From: Candidatus Didemnitutus sp.
Lineage (GTDB): Bacteria; Verrucomicrobiota; Verrucomicrobiia; Opitutales; Opitutaceae
Direction of reading: 5' to 3'
DNA length: 7,400 nucleotides
Assembly: GCA_030682505.1 (NCBI GenBank)
Contig: JAUXOH010000404.1
Location: 1-7,400 of the forward strand
The notes under the pieces are model-generated. The model was not told the DNA's origin. It was given only the letters and a program-made list of their open reading frames with translations, and did not search any database. This document shows, piece by piece, positions 6,913-7,400 of the stretch (positions within the stretch are counted from its first letter, which is position 1; each line of letters starts with the position of its first letter). The position numbers were made by a program, and so were the translations under genes.

Positions 6913-7400
6913 GTGAATTTCGGATTCATCCGGTTGCCCTCCCAGAAGTTTGCCTCCTGGTTCGCGCAACGAGGAAAGGAGGGGCGGCTACTGCTCACGG
7001 TGGCAGGTTATGCCAGTCTGACCGGATTGGCTCAGGCAGAGATCCGGCTTACGGGTTCCGATTTGTTGGGTCCGGAATTTGGCGCCGCGATTGAGCGGTT
7101 CGCCCGGGAACATGAAATTTCCGTGAGCGCAGAATTCGCGGGCTCCCGTCCGGGGATCGAGCAACTGCGGCAGGGCGAGGCCGACGTCGGCCTATTCGCG
7201 CTCTTGCCGGGTGAGTCGCCTCCCGGAGAACCGTTGCTCAGTCGCGTGATTGCCTATCAAGCGGTCGTGGTGGTCGTGCCCGCTGCTTTGCCGCTGACCG
7301 AGATCACCCACGGACAATTGCACGGGATTTTCGCCGTGGGCGGCACGGAAAGTTTTTCTTCGTGGGGCGCGCTTGGGTTGACGGGTGAATGGCGGACCCG
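6913..7400 (+). CDS. exported PstS-like substrate-binding protein, divergent (3' end outside window)
   Basis: From the GTG, 162 codons stay open to the window edge. A long n-region (to R25) leads into LLLTVAGYASLTGLAQA, a signal-peptide core with likely cleavage after AQA (40-42). The mature part resembles phosphate-type binding proteins (PBP-like domain of PstS relatives): IRLTGSD near 44-50, then a helix, AGSRPGIEQLRQGEADVGLF near 76-95, a VVVVVP strand (118-123), and QLHGIF (135-140) followed by SSW. That order matches the family's GSD, G-S-G-x-GI, DIG, hinge strand and 'IF...W' landmarks. The phosphate-contacting loop is altered: GSRPG replaces GSGxG, and ALLP stands where the SR usually lies. 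Phosphate binding is therefore doubtful; another anion, a sugar-phosphate or a structural role are possible. It starts 10 bases after the kinase stop, so it should be in the same operon. Fold family likely; ligand unknown. Confidence 0.72.
   Translation, partial: MNFGFIRLPSQKFASWFAQRGKEGRLLLTVAGYASLTGLAQAEIRLTGSDLLGPEFGAAIERFAREHEISVSAEFAGSRPGIEQLRQGEADVGLFALLPGESPPGEPLLSRVIAYQAVVVVVPAALPLTEITHGQLHGIFAVGGTESFSSWGALGLTGEWRT

Noticed and set aside
5724..6998. Long minus-strand open frame opposite the kinase and the start of the binding protein (about 424 codons)
   Set aside because: Same low-complexity composition with no motifs; the opposite strand carries intact Walker motifs and a tyrosine cluster.

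Overview
The window is high-GC DNA with every gene on the + strand. It is compatible with a Gram-negative bacterium that builds cell-surface polysaccharide. The gene content and protein style suggest Verrucomicrobiota, perhaps Opitutaceae, but this is an impression from reading the sequence and no marker gene is present.

Layout. Bases 1-124 are the last 40 codons of a GltD-like FAD/NAD(P) oxidoreductase. A spacer of about 150 bases follows, with one weak hairpin. Next is a complete NtrC-type sigma-54-dependent response regulator (274-1644). Then come, at decreasing spacing (67, 58, 18 and 10 bases): a polytopic GT-C/GT39-like membrane protein (1712-3484); an exported outer-membrane beta-barrel protein (3543-4718); a fused Wzz-type chain-length protein and BY-kinase (4737-6902); and the start of an exported, divergent phosphate-type (PstS-like) periplasmic binding protein, cut by the window edge (6913 onward).

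How the genes may work together. The barrel, the polysaccharide co-polymerase/tyrosine kinase and the GT-C-like protein look like the start of an exopolysaccharide assembly and export locus. The GT-C protein would act on the outer face of the inner membrane, the kinase would control chain length and export, and the barrel would sit in the outer membrane. The response regulator could control the locus or belong to the upstream nitrogen-metabolism gene; no sigma-54 promoter was found to decide this. The binding protein directly after the kinase is the least expected member: it keeps the PstS-like fold signature but has lost the usual phosphate-binding loop residues.

Three points deserve attention: a G8 homopolymer near the 3' end of the GT-C gene, where one added G would extend the frame to an ATGA overlap with the barrel start; a compact terminator-like hairpin with a T-run in the same junction; and the divergent binding protein, which has the only strong Shine-Dalgarno sequence in the window.
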